Source: Maridesulfovibrio sp.
Lineage (GTDB): Bacteria; Desulfobacterota; Desulfovibrionia; Desulfovibrionales; Desulfovibrionaceae
Reading direction: 5' to 3'
Assembly: GCF_963678865.1 (NCBI RefSeq)
Contig: NZ_OY787459.1
Span: 3,154,501 to 3,218,500 of the forward strand
Length of the DNA stretch: 64,000 bases
Part shown: piece after piece, positions 61,227 to 64,000 of the stretch
Position numbering within the stretch: the stretch's first letter is position 1
Layout of the letters: each line of letters opens with the position of its first letter
The notes under the pieces: generated by a model
Told to the model about the DNA's origin: nothing
The model's input: the letters and a program-made list of their open reading frames with translations, nothing else
Database searches by the model: none
Made by a program: the position numbers and the translations under genes

Positions 61227-61289
61227 GTGAAGGATCACATGTTGAAAATAGCCGGACCGGAGGATCTGGGGTTTCGGCTGGATGCTTGA
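61227..61289 (+). other. Possible 20-codon ORF with ribosome site
   Basis: A GTG at 61227, about eight bases after GGAG, opens 20 codons (VKDHMLKIAGPEDLGFRLDA). It may be a decayed gene start or chance. No promoter is clear, and the strong terminator lies upstream. Treat as tentative. Confidence 0.2.
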
Positions 61290-61367
61290 ATTATGTGTCA
61301 AGAATAATATGTACTACAGCCGAAGCTGATTTTATTCGCCGGACGAGAAGGTGGGTTTTAAAGAAGC

Positions 61368-62012
61368 CTAGAACAACGGCGCAATCTCGAATTCCATCCT
61401 TTCTTTGGTTTTTGGATGCTCAAAGCAGAGATATCCTGCATGCAATTTGAGCTGTCCCGGTTCTGTCCCTGAACCGTAGAGCCTATCTCCCACAATGGGG
61501 CAGCCAAGTCCTTGCGGATGAGCGGAATGGACTCTTAATTGATGGGTACGTCCGGTGAGCGGAGTGAATTCCACGCGGGTTTTGCCATCCTCAATGCTCA
61601 GCTTTCGCCAGTGGGTTATGCCCAGCTTGCCGTGAATGGGGTCGTAGACCTGATACGGGCGATTGTATGGATCAAGCCGGAAGGCCATTTCGATTACCCC
61701 GCTGTCTTCCTTTACTATGCCGTCCAGCAGGGCGACGTAGCGTTTTTTTACCTGCCGTTTTTGAAATTGCTCCACCAGTTCGCGCACCGCCCGTGCAGTA
61801 AGTCCCAGTACCAGCAGTCCTGAAGTATCCATATCCAGACGATGCACAGTGGGAAACTTCCGGCATTCGGGGTACATTTTCTGTACCCTTGCGACAACGC
61901 AATCCTGATTTTCCGGTCCACGTCCGGGAACAGAAAGAAGGCCGCTGGGCTTATTGACCACCACGATTTTTCGATCCGCATAAACAATATCTAAACGTTC
62001 TGAGTTGCTCAT
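61368..62012 (-). CDS. RluA-family RNA pseudouridine synthase
   Basis: This 214-residue enzyme has the RluA catalytic block: VNKPSGLLSVPGRGPENQD, HRLDMDTSGLLVLG with catalytic Asp in HRLD, and the C-terminal TPLTGRTHQLRVHSAHPQGLGCP. It lacks an S4 domain, like the rluA subgroup that modifies 23S rRNA U746 and tRNA U32. The standalone domain at 51755-52513 resembles the N-terminal extension fused to such enzymes in other genera. The AAGG site 11 bases before the ATG supports the start. Confidence 0.92.
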   Translation of the reverse strand: MSNSERLDIVYADRKIVVVNKPSGLLSVPGRGPENQDCVVARVQKMYPECRKFPTVHRLDMDTSGLLVLGLTARAVRELVEQFQKRQVKKRYVALLDGIVKEDSGVIEMAFRLDPYNRPYQVYDPIHGKLGITHWRKLSIEDGKTRVEFTPLTGRTHQLRVHSAHPQGLGCPIVGDRLYGSGTEPGQLKLHAGYLCFEHPKTKERMEFEIAPLF

Positions 62013-62603
62013 GGCTGTTTAATCCTTTGTTTAGACCAAAAAAGCAACTATCAATTTTGTTGATAGGTAACATTGAGTACTTGCCGTTGAGTTGATATTC
62101 CCTAAGATTTAGCGAAATTGATGCCTAAGAATTCTCATTGTTGCTTTTTAATGATTTTTAGGTGCTACGATTCTTTTTTTGATTAAAAGTACATAACTAC
62201 AAGATGTTAGCTCATTCAAAATAGATAACAGTTAAAATAGTATCCGGTTAAGGTATGAAATCACTGTGTTTGAACCCGGATTCAGTGTCATTTGAATGCT
62301 AATTCTTGGTAGCACGAAGAATAAAATCTTATGCACGCAGTCTAAAAGTGGTTGTGAAAAAAATATCTATAAATAATATGAGTAGTTAAGGTGTATTTTG
62401 TACAAAATTTCACAAGTAGCTTATTTTTTTGATTGCATAATCAAACAGAGATGTCTATTACTTGATCAACGGATCAAGAACAGGTCCTCTTAAAAAAAAA
62501 TGGCCGGTAACAAACCGGACGTTTGCATAAAGGTAAAATAAATTTTCATAAATATGATTTCAAATCTTTAACTTCCACCTCTGAGTGGGACGGGTAATAA
62601 GAG
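62013..62603. other. 591-bp divergent region with hairpins before the BOF gene
   Basis: No gene is convincing. Two small dyads lie close to the downstream gene: CTTGATC/GATCAAG at 62461-62478, and CCGGT/ACCGG at 62504-62518 next to an A9 run (62492-62500). On the minus strand the second resembles a terminator with no gene in front of it. An unknown short RNA or regulatory element is possible. Confidence 0.35.
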
Positions 62604-62945
62604 ATGAAAAAAATGAGCGTACTATTTCTTTTGCTTCTGGTTATTGTGGCTGCAGCAGCAACCTCTGAAACTCTGGATTTCAAATCCAAGGACGTAACCA
62701 CCGTAGCTGAAGCTCGTGTGTCCGGTGCTGACACCAAGGCTGTTGTAAAAGGGCACATCGTAAGAAAGATCAATGACAATAAATACGTTTTTCAGGACAA
62801 GACCGGCGAAATCATAATCGACCTCACTCCGAAAGCGGGATCCCTCCCCGTTGACGTTAATGCTGAGATCGAGATTGAAGGCAGGGTCGAGCAGGACCTC
62901 GTCTTCGCCGGAATCGAAGCCCAGAAAATATCCGTTATCAACTAA
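62604..62945 (+). CDS. Periplasmic BOF/NirD-type OB-fold protein (YgiW-like)
   Basis: This 113-residue protein has a signal peptide (MKKMSVLFLLLLVIVAAAAT) and one OB-fold of the BOF family: VTTVAEARVSGADTKAVVKG, VRKINDNKYVFQDKTGEI, IDLTPKAG, then EIEIEGRVEQD. Family members such as YgiW are periplasmic stress proteins (peroxide, cadmium, acid). Ligands are unknown. GA-rich sequence before the ATG gives a weak ribosome site. A terminator follows. Confidence 0.88.
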   Translation: MKKMSVLFLLLLVIVAAAATSETLDFKSKDVTTVAEARVSGADTKAVVKGHIVRKINDNKYVFQDKTGEIIIDLTPKAGSLPVDVNAEIEIEGRVEQDLVFAGIEAQKISVIN

Positions 62946-63026
62946 ACGGACCTCACAGGAATAATTATTCCGAACCAGAAAGGTCGCTAATCCGACTCCC
63001 TTGAATCTGAATTGTCAGCAGTATTC

Positions 63027-63061
63027 AAAGCCGCGTCTGAGGACGCGGCCTTTCTTTTTTG
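63027..63061 (+). terminator. Intrinsic terminator of the BOF gene
   Basis: GCCGCGTC and GACGCGGC form an 8-bp stem with a TGAG loop, followed by CTTTCTTTTTT, ~80 bp after the stop. Confidence 0.9.
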
Positions 63062-63191
63062 TAGCCCCGGAACTAAGCTTGAGCTTGGCTTCGGGGATTA
63101 GTTTATTCTGCACTTCTTCGGTTGCAGGAGGGGGGCAGGGAGTGATCCTAGAGTGGATGAATAGCCGTTGTGCTTATCGATGCAATGCGGG

Positions 63192-64000
63192 CTAAGTAAA
63201 GTAAGGGTTGCAAAGTTCGTTGATAGTGCTGATGATTTTATCTTTGGAGATGGGTTTGGTCAGGAAAGAGTCACATCCGGCCTCAATGATTTTTTCCCTT
63301 GCCTCAGTCAGGGCGTGGGCAGTAAGGGCCACGATTATGCTTGGCCTTGTTTCTGTCTGGTTTTCCCACAAGCGTATCTTGCGGGTACACTCATAGCCGT
63401 CCATTACAGGCATTTCAATATCCATGAATACAAGATCGAATTTGTTGGTGCGGGCCTGTTCCAATCCTTCCGCCCCGTTATGCGCGATTTTCAGTTTGTG
63501 CGGCATGTCCTTGAAAAAAAGCTGGATCAACATGCAATTGGCTTTGTTGTCTTCTACCAGAAGGATGTCGAGGGGACGAATTCTTCCGGTGTGCTGAATC
63601 GGAGCCGATGGCTGTTTCCTGTTTTTGTCCAAAGATTTTTTGGAAGCAGTTTCAAGGGAATGTATATCTACGGGTGCCAACAGGACACTGCCGTTGAATT
63701 CTTCAATATAATCCTGTCCAACAGTAGTGACCAGGATGATTTTTTCTTCATCTATTTCCATGCCCCGTAATTCATTTAGGGTCTTTTGCTGTTTCCAGCC
63801 GTGAATTCCTCCGCGTACAATAACCAGATCATAGGGGGTGTTTGATTTGATGCTGTTTACAATGAAACTGCGCCCTTCTTCCATATTCTGGGCTTTGCTG
63901 ATTCGTTTTGTCCTTTTGCTCAGACGTATGGCCAGTGCCTGTCTGGAATAATCCTGATCATTTATGATCAGCACGGATTTGCCGCGCAGGGGTGAACTTT
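63192..64000 (-). CDS. Hybrid histidine kinase, C-terminal part (double receiver), runs off window
   Basis: The frame remains open through the window edge: SPLRGKSVLIINDQD continues upstream of the apparent GTG at 63974, a usual junction after a kinase ATPase domain. The first receiver is degenerate, with IVRGGIHG where the phospho-Asp should be. The second (~135-260) is intact: LLVEDNKANCML, Asp in VFMDIEMPVMDGYE, Thr in ALTAHAL, Lys in FLTKPISKD. The protein would be a hybrid sensor kinase with receiver output. No partner is visible. Confidence 0.85.
   Translation of the reverse strand, partial: SSPLRGKSVLIINDQDYSRQALAIRLSKRTKRISKAQNMEEGRSFIVNSIKSNTPYDLVIVRGGIHGWKQQKTLNELRGMEIDEEKIILVTTVGQDYIEEFNGSVLLAPVDIHSLETASKKSLDKNRKQPSAPIQHTGRIRPLDILLVEDNKANCMLIQLFFKDMPHKLKIAHNGAEGLEQARTNKFDLVFMDIEMPVMDGYECTRKIRLWENQTETRPSIIVALTAHALTEAREKIIEAGCDSFLTKPISKDKIISTINELCNPYFT

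Noticed and set aside
1..64000. tRNA, rRNA, prophage or complete insertion sequence
   Set aside because: No tRNA-like cloverleaf, rRNA block, integrase or intact transposase was recognised; only the IS1380 fragment near the left edge.

Overview
The window looks like chromosome from a marine Desulfovibrionaceae bacterium (Desulfovibrio / Maridesulfovibrio-like). This is inferred from the moderate base composition, the three-gene glutamate synthase, the density of two-component and c-di-GMP genes, and the alanine, queuosine and RND efflux genes. No rRNA or tRNA gene was recognised.

Layout. 0-3.3 kb is accessory DNA: a membrane-protein fragment, a truncated IS1380-type transposase, an Acr3 arsenite exporter with its ArsR, and a relic type I-E CRISPR locus (cas3 stump plus two repeats). 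3.3-19.5 kb holds mostly envelope genes on the minus strand: Sel1 repeats, a PQQ-like propeller, an autotransporter, an NlpC/P60 lipoprotein, a transglutaminase-like protein, AsmA, DUF805 and small secreted proteins. It also encodes a 7TMR-DISM histidine kinase with a NarL-type regulator. Six near-identical 20-bp palindromes precede six transcription units here, each 19-22 nt upstream of a -10-like hexamer. I read this as a previously unnamed envelope regulon. 19.7-29.6 kb has a methyltransferase and an alanine module: NSS transporter plus MetS-like small subunit, alanine racemase, AGCS symporter, alanine dehydrogenase with a sigma-54 promoter, and an ACT-PAS-AAA+ activator.

29.8-39.2 kb is a signalling block: a BvgS-like hybrid kinase, a receiver-GGDEF protein, and a LuxQ-like kinase with a LuxP orthologue that keeps the AI-2 ligand residues. 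The luxP Shine-Dalgarno lies inside a perfect 16-bp hairpin. 39.2-40.6 kb carries queuosine genes (yhhQ, queF). 40.7-42.9 kb is a second ArsR locus with a permease and a DGC-domain protein, with inverted copies of one operator. 42.9-49.3 kb has a PleD-like diguanylate cyclase, ComFB and an RND pump. 49.4-54.7 kb has a META-kinase-PAP2 operon, a standalone RluA-associated domain, greA and an HD-GYP protein. 55.9-61.1 kb is the glutamate synthase operon. The end holds an RluA pseudouridine synthase, a BOF-family protein and the C-terminus of a hybrid kinase.

Most start sites were chosen from Shine-Dalgarno spacing, so several differ from the longest open frame. All functions are inferred from motif recognition; no database search was run.
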